Of a DNA stretch of 64,000 bases, positions 45,021 to 54,222 are shown one piece after another (within the stretch, counting starts at the first letter, position 1; each line of letters begins with the position of its first letter). The notes below the pieces were generated by a model. It saw only the letters and a list, made by a program, of their open reading frames with translations. It was not told the origin of the DNA and did no database searches. The stretch is from Chitinophaga solisilvae (GTDB lineage Bacteria; Bacteroidota; Bacteroidia; Chitinophagales; Chitinophagaceae). Location: positions 124,692-188,691 of the forward strand of contig NZ_JAABOK010000005.1 of assembly GCF_009928525.1 (NCBI RefSeq), given 5' to 3'. A program made the position numbers and the translations under genes.

Positions 45021-47480
45021 ATGATAAAAACAACAACATTCTTCCTCTGCAGCTTCCTCTGGCTGCAGGCTGCCATGGCGCAGGGGTATTCAGGAAAAGT
45101 ATTCGCAGACAGCAATGCCAATGGTAAAGCGGATGCAGGAGAGCAGGGCCTTTCAGGCGTGAGGGTTTCCGATGGGCTGACAGTAGTGGAAACAGATAAA
45201 TCCGGGAATTATCATCTGCCGGGGCATGCAAAAGCCAGGTTCGTGTTTATCACTACACCGGCAGGGTACAGGTTTACCAGGGAATTTTATCTGAAAACAG
45301 ACAGTAGCACTACCGGATATGATTTCGGACTGGAACAGACGGGCAGAGCGCAGACAGCTGCTGCAAAGTTCGTTCGCCTCGCAGATACGGAAACCCATCA
45401 GTTCAACAGCTGGCTGCCGGATGCACGGGATTATGCCCGCAATGAAAACGCAGACTTTATCATTCATACCGGCGATATCTGTTACGAAAAAGGAATGCAG
45501 TTCCATGCGCAGCATGTAAATACCCGCACCATGGGCGTTCCCACGTATTACTGTATCGGTAACCATGACCTCGTGAAGGGCGCCTACGGAGAGGCTTTGT
45601 ATGAGTCGTTGTTCGGCCCGGTGTTTTACTCCTTTGAGGCAGGGCCGGCACATTTTATCGTAACGCCCATGCGTTACGGCGATTATCAGCCTTCCTATAC
45701 GGTGGATGAAGTAATAGCCTGGATGAAAAACGATCTGGCACACGCAGACCCGAAAAAGCCTGTCATCGTATTTAACCATGATCTGCTCACTTATGATACC
45801 CTGTTTACGATCCGCTCCGCAAAAGACAGTATCAATCTGAACGATCACAACCTGAAGGCATGGATCTACGGGCACTGGCATATCAACTTCGCGCGTACGC
45901 ATGGCAACAGTGGTATCCGTTCCCTCTGTGCGGCTCCGCCGCCGGATGGAGGTATCGATAATTCTCCTTCCAACTTCGATGTAGTGGATGTGGATAAAAA
46001 CGGTATTTCGTATGTGCAGCGCCGCTATACCTATGTACACAATCAGGTAGTACAGGTGTCGCCTTCCGCGGCTGGTGCGGCTTTTGACGGTAATAACCTG
46101 CTCGTCAGCGTAAACGCCTATCATACCACCTCTCCCGTTAAGAAAGTGTTGTTCAGCATGTACGATAAAAAAGGAAACCTGCTGAAACAGTTGTCCCTGC
46201 AACCACGTACCGACTGGACCTGGACTGCCGCCACACCCGTGCCGGCTGCCTGGTTCAATAACGTATATACGTCGGCGGTAGAAGCCGTTACCGGAACAGG
46301 ACTGACATTGTTCCGCCGCGATACCTTTACGCTGGCTAAAACAGCTGCTCCGGCTGTAAAAGGACCGGAATGGCCGGAAGTGCTGCGGAACATTGAACGT
46401 ACAGGTACTACCGGCTTATCCGCCACTGCACAGCTCCGCCTGCTCTGGACAGCCAGCACCGGCGGTAATATCTGGAAATCATCTCCTATCGGGGCAGAAG
46501 GGAAAATATTCATCGGTACTATCGATGATGAAGGAAACGGACATTGTAAAATTCTTGCGCTGGATGCGCAGACAGGTAAGCAGTTATGGCAGTTTCCTAC
46601 CCGTAACTCCATCAAACATAGCCTGAGTTACAGCAAAGGGTTGATACTGGCTACAGATGCAGAAGGTATCACCTATGCCCTGGAAGCCGCCACCGGCAAG
46701 CTGAAGTGGCAACATGCCGGCGCATTGAAAGACCTGCCTTCCTATAATTCCGGCGGTGCTATCCGTGACGGCATCTATTATACCGGCGCCGGCAAGTATA
46801 TGCAGGCACTCGATATACAAAGCGGACAGGTAAAATGGACCAACCAGGACTGGCAGGGAGGAGAAGGTACGCCCGCAGCGATGGCGTTGAAAGATGGTCT
46901 GCTGGTCACCTCCTCCAACTGGAATCACCTCTTCGCTCATGATGCCACCACCGGCCGGCTTAAATGGAAACGCAGCGATGAAGGTATCCGCTTCCGCAGC
47001 GGCACGCCTGCTTTCTATGACAACCTGTTATATGTGCATGGCATCAATAAACTGCATGTACTGGATCCGTTGACAGGCAAAACAGTAGACAGCATTCCTG
47101 TCACGGAAGCCCTGAAAACAATGACTGCTCCGGTGGTAACAGCTCAGTATATCATCACCTGCACCGCTGCCGGCGGCATGATAGCCTTCGATAAAACCAC
47201 GCACCGGCAGGTATGGCAGTTTACTCCCGGAGAAGCGCTGTTCTATACCGCTCCCTATACCTCGCCTTCTTCCGCCACTATCGAGTCTACTCCGTTGCTG
47301 GCCGGAAACCGCCTGCTGACAGGCGCTTCAGACGGATATGTATATGTGCTGGATCTGCACACCGGTAAACCGGTTTCCCGCATTAACGTAGGCGCACCGG
47401 TTTTCGCCGATATGGCGGTTTATAACGGAACGTTGTATGTGGCGGATTTCGGGGGAAATGTGACGGGATATAAGTTGTAA
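45021..47480 (+). CDS. Secreted metallophosphoesterase fused to a PQQ-type beta-propeller
   Basis: 819 residues. Signal peptide (1-20), a SdrD-B/prealbumin-like domain (about 22-105, GKVFADSNANGKADAGEQGLSGV), and a calcineurin-like phosphoesterase (about 110-330) with metal motifs DTETH (122-126), TGDICYEKG (150-158), GNHD (180-183), FNHD and GHWH. A linker domain (about 335-430) is followed by PQQ/BamB-like repeats (about 430-819) such as ALDAQTGKQLWQF, ALEAATGKLKWQH and VLDLHTGKPVSRI. Probably acts at or outside the outer membrane. As the gene after susCD it may attack a phosphate ester in the imported material. Substrate unknown. Confidence 0.88.
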   Translation: MIKTTTFFLCSFLWLQAAMAQGYSGKVFADSNANGKADAGEQGLSGVRVSDGLTVVETDKSGNYHLPGHAKARFVFITTPAGYRFTREFYLKTDSSTTGYDFGLEQTGRAQTAAAKFVRLADTETHQFNSWLPDARDYARNENADFIIHTGDICYEKGMQFHAQHVNTRTMGVPTYYCIGNHDLVKGAYGEALYESLFGPVFYSFEAGPAHFIVTPMRYGDYQPSYTVDEVIAWMKNDLAHADPKKPVIVFNHDLLTYDTLFTIRSAKDSINLNDHNLKAWIYGHWHINFARTHGNSGIRSLCAAPPPDGGIDNSPSNFDVVDVDKNGISYVQRRYTYVHNQVVQVSPSAAGAAFDGNNLLVSVNAYHTTSPVKKVLFSMYDKKGNLLKQLSLQPRTDWTWTAATPVPAAWFNNVYTSAVEAVTGTGLTLFRRDTFTLAKTAAPAVKGPEWPEVLRNIERTGTTGLSATAQLRLLWTASTGGNIWKSSPIGAEGKIFIGTIDDEGNGHCKILALDAQTGKQLWQFPTRNSIKHSLSYSKGLILATDAEGITYALEAATGKLKWQHAGALKDLPSYNSGGAIRDGIYYTGAGKYMQALDIQSGQVKWTNQDWQGGEGTPAAMALKDGLLVTSSNWNHLFAHDATTGRLKWKRSDEGIRFRSGTPAFYDNLLYVHGINKLHVLDPLTGKTVDSIPVTEALKTMTAPVVTAQYIITCTAAGGMIAFDKTTHRQVWQFTPGEALFYTAPYTSPSSATIESTPLLAGNRLLTGASDGYVYVLDLHTGKPVSRINVGAPVFADMAVYNGTLYVADFGGNVTGYKL

Positions 47481-47613
47481 TTATGAATTAAGAATTATGA
47501 ATTATGAGTTAGGGCGAAGATCTAAGCGGGTGATTGTGTTTTATCACTCGCTTAGATCTTCGCCCTAACTCATAATTCATAATTCTTAATTCATAATTCT
47601 TAATGCATAATTA
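47478..47613. repeat. Long palindromic element R7 (AATTAWG arms)
   Basis: Inverted repeat between the convergent phosphoesterase and YiaA-like genes. The arms are AATTATG and AATTAAG heptamers, a different alphabet from R1-R6 but the same 7-bp period; the core is GTTAGGGCGAAGATCTAAGC. The right arm has about two more units than the left. Both ends read TAATTA and supply the TAA stop codons of the two genes. Confidence 0.94.
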
Positions 47614-48012
47614 GTCTCTGATTTCTGCTTTCGCTGCCTGCCCATCCCTCGTATTCTTCTGCACGGTAATAGCGCCGAAAATGCTCAGCAGGAAGGCGAA
47701 TGCATAGAATCCTTTTTCGCTGGGAAGCAGCGTGGCATTCCATAACCCGATAATGAGCAGGAGGATGCAGAGCAGCATGGATACCCAGCTGATGCCGTAG
47801 TAAATATCTGTTACAGGAATACCTTCGAGTTTGTCGCGTACGCATTTTTGTACAGAAACAGCTGCAAAAAGGCCATACATCAGTACGGTAAAGTAATATC
47901 CTTTTTCATTCAGCTGCATGGTGGCGTTCCATAATCCGATGATGAAACCAAGGATACCTGCTAACAGTGCTATCCAGGAGGCTGCGATGAAGGCAATTGA
48001 TGGTTTTTTCAT
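47611..48012 (-). CDS. YiaA-like inner membrane protein
   Basis: 133 residues with four membrane helices arranged as a duplicated two-helix unit: [35 protein letters not shown] and [35 protein letters not shown], given as about 22-56 and 85-119. The internal repeat with the GLWNAT..EKG(Y/F) motif is the YiaA/YiaB two-helix domain. Function unknown in E. coli too. The 36-bp gap to the globin gene upstream suggests co-transcription. Confidence 0.85.
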   Translation of the reverse strand: MKKPSIAFIAASWIALLAGILGFIIGLWNATMQLNEKGYYFTVLMYGLFAAVSVQKCVRDKLEGIPVTDIYYGISWVSMLLCILLLIIGLWNATLLPSEKGFYAFAFLLSIFGAITVQKNTRDGQAAKAEIRD

Positions 48013-48048
48013 GGTGATAATGATAGTTAAGGGATTTAAAAATAAAAG

Positions 48049-48519
48049 TTACGGCTGATAGGGGCCGCCGGGTACACCCCAGCCCCATTCAGGCATAGGA
48101 GCATTTTCGTTGATGGGATTTTCGGTGGCGTTGGAATTGATGACCGCAATACGGCTGCCCCATTCCAGATAGCCTACTAATGCGGATCTGAATTCCGGAT
48201 CATCTGCCAACCCGATTTCATCCGCGCTTTCCAGTAATAATTTTATCCATTGCTTACGCTGGGGATCGTTCAGGGCTTTGCCGATGTGATGCGCTACCAT
48301 TTTGGCGTGGCTGCCGTTATCCTCAGTAGTATATACCGGCGGTCCGCCAAAAACTTCTCCTATAAAATGCGCTACATGTTTGCTGTGTTCAGGACTCATA
48401 TGCCTGAAAACCGGCTCCAGTAGCTCATCCTTTAATACTTTAGCGTAGAATGCCGTCGTCAGTTTTTCCAATGCTTCCTGCCCGCCGGCCCAGGTATACA
48501 GTGATGGGATTGTTGTCAT
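48049..48519 (-). CDS. Group II truncated haemoglobin
   Basis: 156 residues. A 2-on-2 globin fold over about 5-125: Gly-rich LYTWAGGQEALEKLTTAFY, PVFRHMSPEHSKHVAHFI, then the proximal His (His78 in MVAHHIGK) and the Trp91 at position G8 typical of group II. The C-terminal 30 residues are a Pro/Gly/Asn-rich tail (PEWGWGVPGGPYQP) beyond the globin core. Likely binds O2/NO or reacts with peroxide; the physiological role is open. Confidence 0.9.
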   Translation of the reverse strand: MTTIPSLYTWAGGQEALEKLTTAFYAKVLKDELLEPVFRHMSPEHSKHVAHFIGEVFGGPPVYTTEDNGSHAKMVAHHIGKALNDPQRKQWIKLLLESADEIGLADDPEFRSALVGYLEWGSRIAVINSNATENPINENAPMPEWGWGVPGGPYQP

Positions 48520-48658
48520 AGCGTTACTGTGTGCAGTGTGGTTTGGTTTGTTCCGGATAAATGTATACTATTTTGCAAGAGGAGGTATTGCACTTTTTGT
48601 GGTTTAACATTTCTATATAATAAAAAAATCCCGGACCAGTGTCCGGGATTTTCTTTTG

Positions 48659-48730
<72 letters not shown>

Positions 48731-48739
48731 ATGAGGTTG

Positions 48740-48769
48740 CAAATGTAGACAAATTAATTTAACCACAAA
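48740..48769 (-). promoter_or_regulatory. tRNA-fMet promoter (TTTTG-N18-TACATTTG)
   Basis: On the minus strand TACATTTG (48740-48747) and TTTG (48766-48769) are 18 bp apart. The -7 box ends 10 bp from the tRNA 5' base, the right distance for a start just before the mature end. Confidence 0.78.
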
Positions 48770-48777
48770 ATTTATTT

Positions 48778-48925
48778 TTCATTTGAGATTTTTTCATTTG
48801 AGATTTGGTCATTTAAAATGCAGCGAAGAACTTAGCGGATCATTGATCTGAAGCCGATAGAAAAGAGTTCGCTTAATTCTTCGCTGCATTTCAAATAATC
48901 AAATCTTAAATAAATAAATCTCAAA
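48778..48925. repeat. Palindromic element R8 (TTTGAGATT arms with GCGAAGA core)
   Basis: Left arm with two CATTTGAGATTT-type units (48780-48808), core AAATGCAGCGAAGAACTTAGCG; right half CGCTTAATTCTTCGCTGCATTT then AAATAATCAAATCTTAAAT..AAATCTCAAAT. The loop is about 25 bp. It links the two element classes, because it has the outer unit of R9/R10 and the inner GCGAAGA core of R1-R7. It ends one base before the next ATG. Confidence 0.9.
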
Positions 48926-48926
48926 T

Positions 48927-49925
48927 ATGGATCCGGTAATGCTGATAGAACAGGCTAACAATCGCGGTACGTTGTATGCCGTGGTAGAACAGGACGACAG
49001 GGTGGCTTACTTTTATCTTTATCCTTCTGAACTGTTTACGAATAAATATTCTCCGCGCCCGTGCTGGCTGCGTAATCTTAAAGCTGCTCCCCACAAGAAA
49101 GATGTGCAGGCAATGAGAGAAGGAATGGCGCCTATGCTGGAAGCCGCCTGGTGCAGCCATCCTGAAGGAAAGGAACCACTGGAAGCTGATCGCATAGAAA
49201 TTGTATGGACAGAAGAAGGCGATGGCGCCGCGCTGTTGTATGACGGTGCTCTGCTCGGTGTTATCCCCGGCTGGACGCTTTACTCCGATGAACGTGCCGT
49301 AGCATATGCTACCGACTGCACCGGTGCAGATGACAACAGCATTGTATTCCCGCTGGGAACACCTGCTACCAATACCCTGCATGCCAAAGTGGAAAAGGCT
49401 GCCGCCTTCTGGAAGGAGTGGAGCGATGAAACCAACCAGGCATGGGGCATGCTGCAGCCGCAATACCTCCATGCCTATGAAGCTGTGCTGGGAGAAACCA
49501 CAAAGTATTATGCCATTGATGGTGATCAGTGGCCGCCTATGGGGCTGGCCCGTTTCGAGAATAATGAAACAGTATACCTCATCACGCTGGGTATGAGCAT
49601 ACGGCCTATGCCGGTGATAGAAATATTTTACAATGATAATGCGCCTGCGTTCCGCAGGGCGGAGCTGGCGATGGCATTTCCTAAAAAAGATTTCCCGGAA
49701 GAACAGATCATGGAAGTTGCCGCTACGATCTCAGGGTTGGCAGACAGGCCGTGGAAAACACTTTCCTGGTTTGGCACCGGTCATACAGTAGGTGTGTCTG
49801 CACTGCCTGAGCCTTACAATAGCCTGCTGTTGTCGGCTCCTGCGGCCACCGATCCCGCTATTGCCATGCCGGTTGTTTACGGCGATCCGGTAAACCTCTA
49901 CTGGTTAACGCCTGTTCAGCGCTAG
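48927..49925 (+). CDS. SUFU (suppressor-of-fused)-like domain protein
   Basis: 332 residues. The C-terminal part (about 185-330) resembles bacterial SUFU-domain proteins: YYAIDGDQWPPMGLARF, RRAELAMAFPKKDF, DRPWKTLSWFGTGHTVG and the closing VNLYWLTPV. The N-terminal half (about 1-180) is unfamiliar. SUFU domains in bacteria are often found in toxin-immunity settings, but no toxin is seen here. The start codon lies directly against palindrome R8, leaving no room for a separate ribosome-binding site. The last 21 bases overlap the convergent gene. Confidence 0.65.
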   Translation: MDPVMLIEQANNRGTLYAVVEQDDRVAYFYLYPSELFTNKYSPRPCWLRNLKAAPHKKDVQAMREGMAPMLEAAWCSHPEGKEPLEADRIEIVWTEEGDGAALLYDGALLGVIPGWTLYSDERAVAYATDCTGADDNSIVFPLGTPATNTLHAKVEKAAAFWKEWSDETNQAWGMLQPQYLHAYEAVLGETTKYYAIDGDQWPPMGLARFENNETVYLITLGMSIRPMPVIEIFYNDNAPAFRRAELAMAFPKKDFPEEQIMEVAATISGLADRPWKTLSWFGTGHTVGVSALPEPYNSLLLSAPAATDPAIAMPVVYGDPVNLYWLTPVQR

Positions 49926-51914
49926 AAAACGGATCATCTGTTCCGCTTCCCGGGGCGCCAGTATGTATACTCCTTCGCCGTAAGTAGCGGCAGAAAGGGC
50001 GTCCTGACGGTCGGGAAGCGGAATCAACGTATAGCCTGTACCGTTGGCGTTCAACGCTGCATTGATACTGCTTACCAGCAGATCGTTCCTGAACAGCTCT
50101 TCTTCCCCGGTGGCAGCAATCCGGTAAGGTTTGCCGTTGAAAGTATATTCCCAGATACCGGTATCGTTCATATCATCTTCTGTTATCACCCGGAATACTG
50201 TCTTACCGGCCGGGTGCACCCGCTGCAGTGCTTTCTGTGTTTGTGTGATGAGATCGTTGAAGTGAAACCTGCTGCTGAAATATCCCGCAGCAAAGGCAAG
50301 TACATCGTTTACATTCCGCGGATTCTGTTCCCTGACAACTGCCGGCAGATATACCGTATCGCCGGGAATAATATTATATGTCCGGCACCGGGCCAGGATA
50401 GTATCTATTTCACGCCTGCTCAGGCGCTCTTCCATAGAGAAATATTCCATGGGGTAAACGGCGTAGTCATAGTCGCCCGGGCTGCCATTGTAGCAACCTG
50501 CCAGCCGCGGGAAAAGATACCTGGACACTAACGCGTCCGCCTGTACGGAGTTTAGGAGCGCCAGATAAACGGTATCCGGCGCTGTTTCATAGCGCAGCAG
50601 GCTGTTGCCGGAAACAAAAAAGAAGCGGCGGTCATCGCCGGTGTCTTCCATATAATGATTCAGAAACTGAAAGTTTTCAGGACGTATCCAGGATTCAAAT
50701 TCTTTCTCATCGATGGTTTCCTTGTACAGCCGGTTGTTCAGGCGCATGGTCAGCGAGGTGATTTTGGCTGACCTGCTGAGAGCCAGCTGCTCCTGGTAGG
50801 CATACAGGCCGTTGGCAGCCGGCCGCTGCTGATGCACCTGCAGGTCTGTAAGCTGCAGGGGGAGTACCTTTCGTGAAACTCTGCCAACAATCCGTTCCGT
50901 AAATCCTTTAAGGGAGGTATCCGGAATACGGCCGTAGTCGTTCCGGGGAATGTAGTCATAAGGCCTGATATCAGTAGCCATATATATCGGCACGGCGGTG
51001 GCGCAGTAGGGAAAAATATCTTCCGCCCCCAGCAGGGCATAGGGCTTCATCCCCGCTATGATGCGGGTTTTGGCCGATTCATTTATCACGCCTGTGAGCT
51101 GCAGCGTGTCCAGCACCTTTAGCTGTTGCTGTTTTATATAAGGATATTTATCCAGGAAGCTGAGCCGGTTAGTCAGCTCCTGCAGGAAGCGCAGGTGCGT
51201 GATGCCGGAGATAATATGGCTGCCATCACTGTAATACCGCTCCGGCAGGCTGTCTTCCACATGAACCAGCCCCGCCTGTCTGAAAACGTATAGCCATTGC
51301 AGATAGGGCCTGAATGCCTGTACCCGCGCACGTTGTGCTGCAGGCGTATCATCATCGGGGGATACATCAAAGGAAAGGGTGCTGTCCTGAAATACCGGCT
51401 GCATCGCAGGGCCGAAAAGTGTTCCCAGCCGCTTTACCAGCAAAGACCGGTTGTTGTCATAGCTGAGATCCTGTGTATGTTCGCCGGCATAATACTGCGC
51501 CATGCTGACAATGAAATTAACGAGCGCATAGCGGGAGGGAAACTGATCGTACAGGTAGTATTCCTCTGCAAACTCAGGGCCATGACCTGCCCAGGGGTAT
51601 TTGTCCAGGGTAGAAAGAGAATCCAGTAATGCCTTGGGAATGCGCGACCGGCCCGGTACCTGTGCTATCATATCGGCATCTGCTATAAATACATTTTGCG
51701 TGATCTGCTGCAACGCCGCTTCAGGAATTCCTTCATAAATTTTCAAAGGCTCCTGGCGGGCGAAACGCAACAGCTCTGCTTTACCGGCGGCAGTAAGCAC
51801 CTGTTGCGCCTCCAGGGAGGCAGCCGCTTTTTCAATGGCTGCTGGTGTGAGTTGCTGGGCACGGACGTGTATATATATAATAAGTAGTAGCAGTACTGAT
51901 ATGCAATATTTCAT
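49905..51914 (-). CDS. Large secreted protein of unknown function
   Basis: 669 residues. Signal peptide MKYCISVLLLLIIYIHVRAQ, then a soluble protein with no family I recognise. It has several Tyr/Asp-rich segments (EEYYLYDQFPSRY, SRYLFPRLAGCYNG) and few Cys, and reads as a mixed alpha/beta extracytoplasmic protein. Divergent from the TraB gene 200 bp away. Its end overlaps the SUFU-like gene by 21 bp in antisense. No operon partners. Confidence 0.7.
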   Translation of the reverse strand: MKYCISVLLLLIIYIHVRAQQLTPAAIEKAAASLEAQQVLTAAGKAELLRFARQEPLKIYEGIPEAALQQITQNVFIADADMIAQVPGRSRIPKALLDSLSTLDKYPWAGHGPEFAEEYYLYDQFPSRYALVNFIVSMAQYYAGEHTQDLSYDNNRSLLVKRLGTLFGPAMQPVFQDSTLSFDVSPDDDTPAAQRARVQAFRPYLQWLYVFRQAGLVHVEDSLPERYYSDGSHIISGITHLRFLQELTNRLSFLDKYPYIKQQQLKVLDTLQLTGVINESAKTRIIAGMKPYALLGAEDIFPYCATAVPIYMATDIRPYDYIPRNDYGRIPDTSLKGFTERIVGRVSRKVLPLQLTDLQVHQQRPAANGLYAYQEQLALSRSAKITSLTMRLNNRLYKETIDEKEFESWIRPENFQFLNHYMEDTGDDRRFFFVSGNSLLRYETAPDTVYLALLNSVQADALVSRYLFPRLAGCYNGSPGDYDYAVYPMEYFSMEERLSRREIDTILARCRTYNIIPGDTVYLPAVVREQNPRNVNDVLAFAAGYFSSRFHFNDLITQTQKALQRVHPAGKTVFRVITEDDMNDTGIWEYTFNGKPYRIAATGEEELFRNDLLVSSINAALNANGTGYTLIPLPDRQDALSAATYGEGVYILAPREAEQMIRFLALNRR

Positions 51915-52119
51915 GAATGGCTGCAGTTTTCACGAAGATAAAGTATATACATCTCAGGATATGTACCGGGAAACCGGTAGTTCCGAAAGAATATTTTCTT
52001 TATAATATGTCCTGCTGTCAAGGGTTTTCATCTGCCAGGAGAAAAAAGAAAAAAATATTGCCGGAAAGTGTAACAAAATAACTCCGGCAGATACTAATGA
52101 AGTATAAAACTTTAAAACG

Positions 52120-53001
52120 ATGAAAACTTTATTCAGAAAGATAGCAGCCATTACATTTACCATCTCCGGTTTGGTATACGGACAGACAAAAGCACAGGCC
52201 CCCAAAGATAATTCCCTGCTGTGGGAGATCAGCGGCAACGGGCTCGACAAACCTTCCTATCTCTATGGTACCATGCATTTGATGTGTAAAGGAGATTTTG
52301 AAATCAGAGAGAAAGTGAAGACAGCATTTAATAATACCAGTTCCGTTGTATTCGAAGCCAATCTTTTTGATCCGGCTGAACTGGCAGATGCAACGGCCGG
52401 ATTCCGGGCCGGTACGCCGCTGCTGCAGCGTATTTCAGTAAAGGATTACCACGTGGTGGATTCTATCCTGAAAGCAGCATTGGATCCTGCTGCTTCCCTG
52501 AAGCAATATGATTCCTCCCGCCTGTCCGTTGTTCAGAGTGCTATTGCCACCAAAGGGTTTTCTTGCCAGGACCTTATGATGTATGAGTATGAGCTGCTGA
52601 AAATGGCGAAGAAAACAAATAAAACTGTCAATGTTTTTGAGAAACTAAAGGAACAGATTGTATATTTCAACAACGCTTACCCTGATTCTTTTGTAATAGC
52701 ACAGTTGAAAAAACTGGACATAAAGAAAAATCAGCTGGAAACCGCCAAAATGGTAGGTTACTACAGGGCAGAAGGGCTGGATATGCTGTACAGGCACATT
52801 ACCAATCCTGAATCCATGACACCGCAGGAAGCGTATTGGATACTGAACCTGAGAAATAATAACTGGATAGCCAAAATGCCGGCCATGATGCAAAAAGAAA
52901 GTAATTTCTTTGCAGTAGGCGCAGCGCACCTGGGAGGGGAGAAAGGGCTGATAGCGCAGCTCAGGGCCAAAGGTTACCAGGTAAAGCCTATTCTGAACTA
53001 A
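52120..53001 (+). CDS. TraB/GumN-family protein
   Basis: 293 residues. Signal peptide (to about 27, YGQTKAQA), then the TraB/GumN fold: SLLWEISGNGLDKPSYLYGTMH with the GTMH motif near 49-52, a VVFEANLFD strand, and the C-terminal FFAVGAAHLGGEKGL with the paired GxxHL motif. The family is proposed to be a metal-dependent protease related to Tiki proteins. The sigma-factor gene follows after 13 bp on the same strand. Confidence 0.9.
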   Translation: MKTLFRKIAAITFTISGLVYGQTKAQAPKDNSLLWEISGNGLDKPSYLYGTMHLMCKGDFEIREKVKTAFNNTSSVVFEANLFDPAELADATAGFRAGTPLLQRISVKDYHVVDSILKAALDPAASLKQYDSSRLSVVQSAIATKGFSCQDLMMYEYELLKMAKKTNKTVNVFEKLKEQIVYFNNAYPDSFVIAQLKKLDIKKNQLETAKMVGYYRAEGLDMLYRHITNPESMTPQEAYWILNLRNNNWIAKMPAMMQKESNFFAVGAAHLGGEKGLIAQLRAKGYQVKPILN

Positions 53002-53014
53002 AGCAGATCCCACT

Positions 53015-53518
53015 TTGAAAAACAAGGAACAGGAATTTCTTGCACTGATTGAAGCAAATAAAGGAATCATTCATAAGATTTCCAGAATGTACATGGACAC
53101 CCAGGATGATCAGCAGGATCTTTTCCAGGAGATAGTCTGCCAGCTCTGGAAATCTTATGACTCCTTTAAACACCAGAGTAGCTTTTCAACCTGGATGTAC
53201 CGCGTGGCGCTGAATACCGCCATTGTATTCCTGAAAAAGGAAAAGCGCCAGCTCCGGACTTCCGATCAGATGCCGGAACACATACCGGCAGACGATCCGC
53301 AGGCAGCTATCCGGGAAACGCAGCTGCAGCACTTCTACAGAGCGGTGCAAAAGCTGGAAAGACTGGAAAAGGCACTGGTGTTCTATCATCTCGAAAATTA
53401 CTCCCACAGAGAAATTGCAGAAAACCTGGGTATCTCCGAAGGTAATGCCAGGGTAAAACTGAACAGAGCAAAAGAAAAATTAAAAACACTGATCAAACAA
53501 CAAGGTTATGAATTTTGA
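53015..53518 (+). CDS. ECF RNA polymerase sigma factor
   Basis: 167 residues from a TTG start at 53015; the next ATG would cut into region 2. Region 2: MDTQDDQQDLFQEIVCQLWKSYDSF and FSTWMYRVALNTAI; region 4: ENYSHREIAENLGISEGNARVKLNRAKEKL. Its stop overlaps the start of the membrane protein gene by 11 bp. The TraB-sigma-membrane protein order suggests one operon, with the last protein a candidate anti-sigma factor. Confidence 0.92.
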   Translation: MKNKEQEFLALIEANKGIIHKISRMYMDTQDDQQDLFQEIVCQLWKSYDSFKHQSSFSTWMYRVALNTAIVFLKKEKRQLRTSDQMPEHIPADDPQAAIRETQLQHFYRAVQKLERLEKALVFYHLENYSHREIAENLGISEGNARVKLNRAKEKLKTLIKQQGYEF

Positions 53519-54110
53519 TGATATAAAATCCGCCTGGAATAGTGAAGAAGACAATAGTAACATCATTGTTCCTGTTAAAATAGACAGCAAAAAGGCCGCC
53601 CTGCCTGTGGATAAGATCCGCTCAAATATGCGGCTGGAAGCTATTGTGCAGGTTGCTGCCCTGATGCTGATGTACTTTGTTCCGGCATATTATCATTTCG
53701 GTGTTGTGATGACTACCGCCTATTATTGTGTATATGGTATTGCAGTAGCTATCACCGCCTATTATTTCATCCGCTTTTATTTCTTTTACCGCCGCATCAG
53801 CAATACGGAACTGAACAGCAAAGATCATATATACGCCGTGTATTATGATATTAAGCTGAATATTGAAATGTACAGGTCTTTTACCTATGCTTTGCTGATG
53901 CTGGCGCTCGGACTGATTATTACAGCGGTATTCTTCATACCGTCCGCAGATGCCGCCGCTCTTTCAAATAAGCCCATCGGTTATCTCATCATGGTAATGA
54001 CTGTATTTACCGCCCTGATTGCCATCGCCACTGAAATTGCGCTCCACAGGAATTACGGGAGATACCTGAAAGCTATAAAAGCTATACTGGATGAGTTCAG
54101 GGAAGGATAA
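53508..54110 (+). CDS. Membrane protein, candidate anti-sigma factor
   Basis: 200 residues: a cytoplasmic N-terminus (1-45, MNFDDIKSAWNSEEDNS), two membrane helices close together (about 46-68 and 72-92), a charged middle, two more helices (about 125-147 and 153-175), and a basic C-terminus. Overlap with the sigma gene and the acidic N-terminus (FDDIKSAWNSEE) are what one sees in Bacteroidota sigma-partner proteins. I recognise no named domain. Confidence 0.7.
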   Translation: MNFDDIKSAWNSEEDNSNIIVPVKIDSKKAALPVDKIRSNMRLEAIVQVAALMLMYFVPAYYHFGVVMTTAYYCVYGIAVAITAYYFIRFYFFYRRISNTELNSKDHIYAVYYDIKLNIEMYRSFTYALLMLALGLIITAVFFIPSADAAALSNKPIGYLIMVMTVFTALIAIATEIALHRNYGRYLKAIKAILDEFREG

Positions 54111-54222
54111 TACTTCCCTGTACTCACTTTCATCCGGAAAAAATACCACTCCACCCTTTTATCTGTCAGAATAATTTTCGCTTTATTATTTTGTCTCCCC
54201 TCAAAGCCTGATAACAACCTAT

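Noticed and set aside
45153..46202. 349-codon frame antisense to the phosphoesterase gene
   Set aside because: Opposite a domain with intact metal motifs; no independent evidence.
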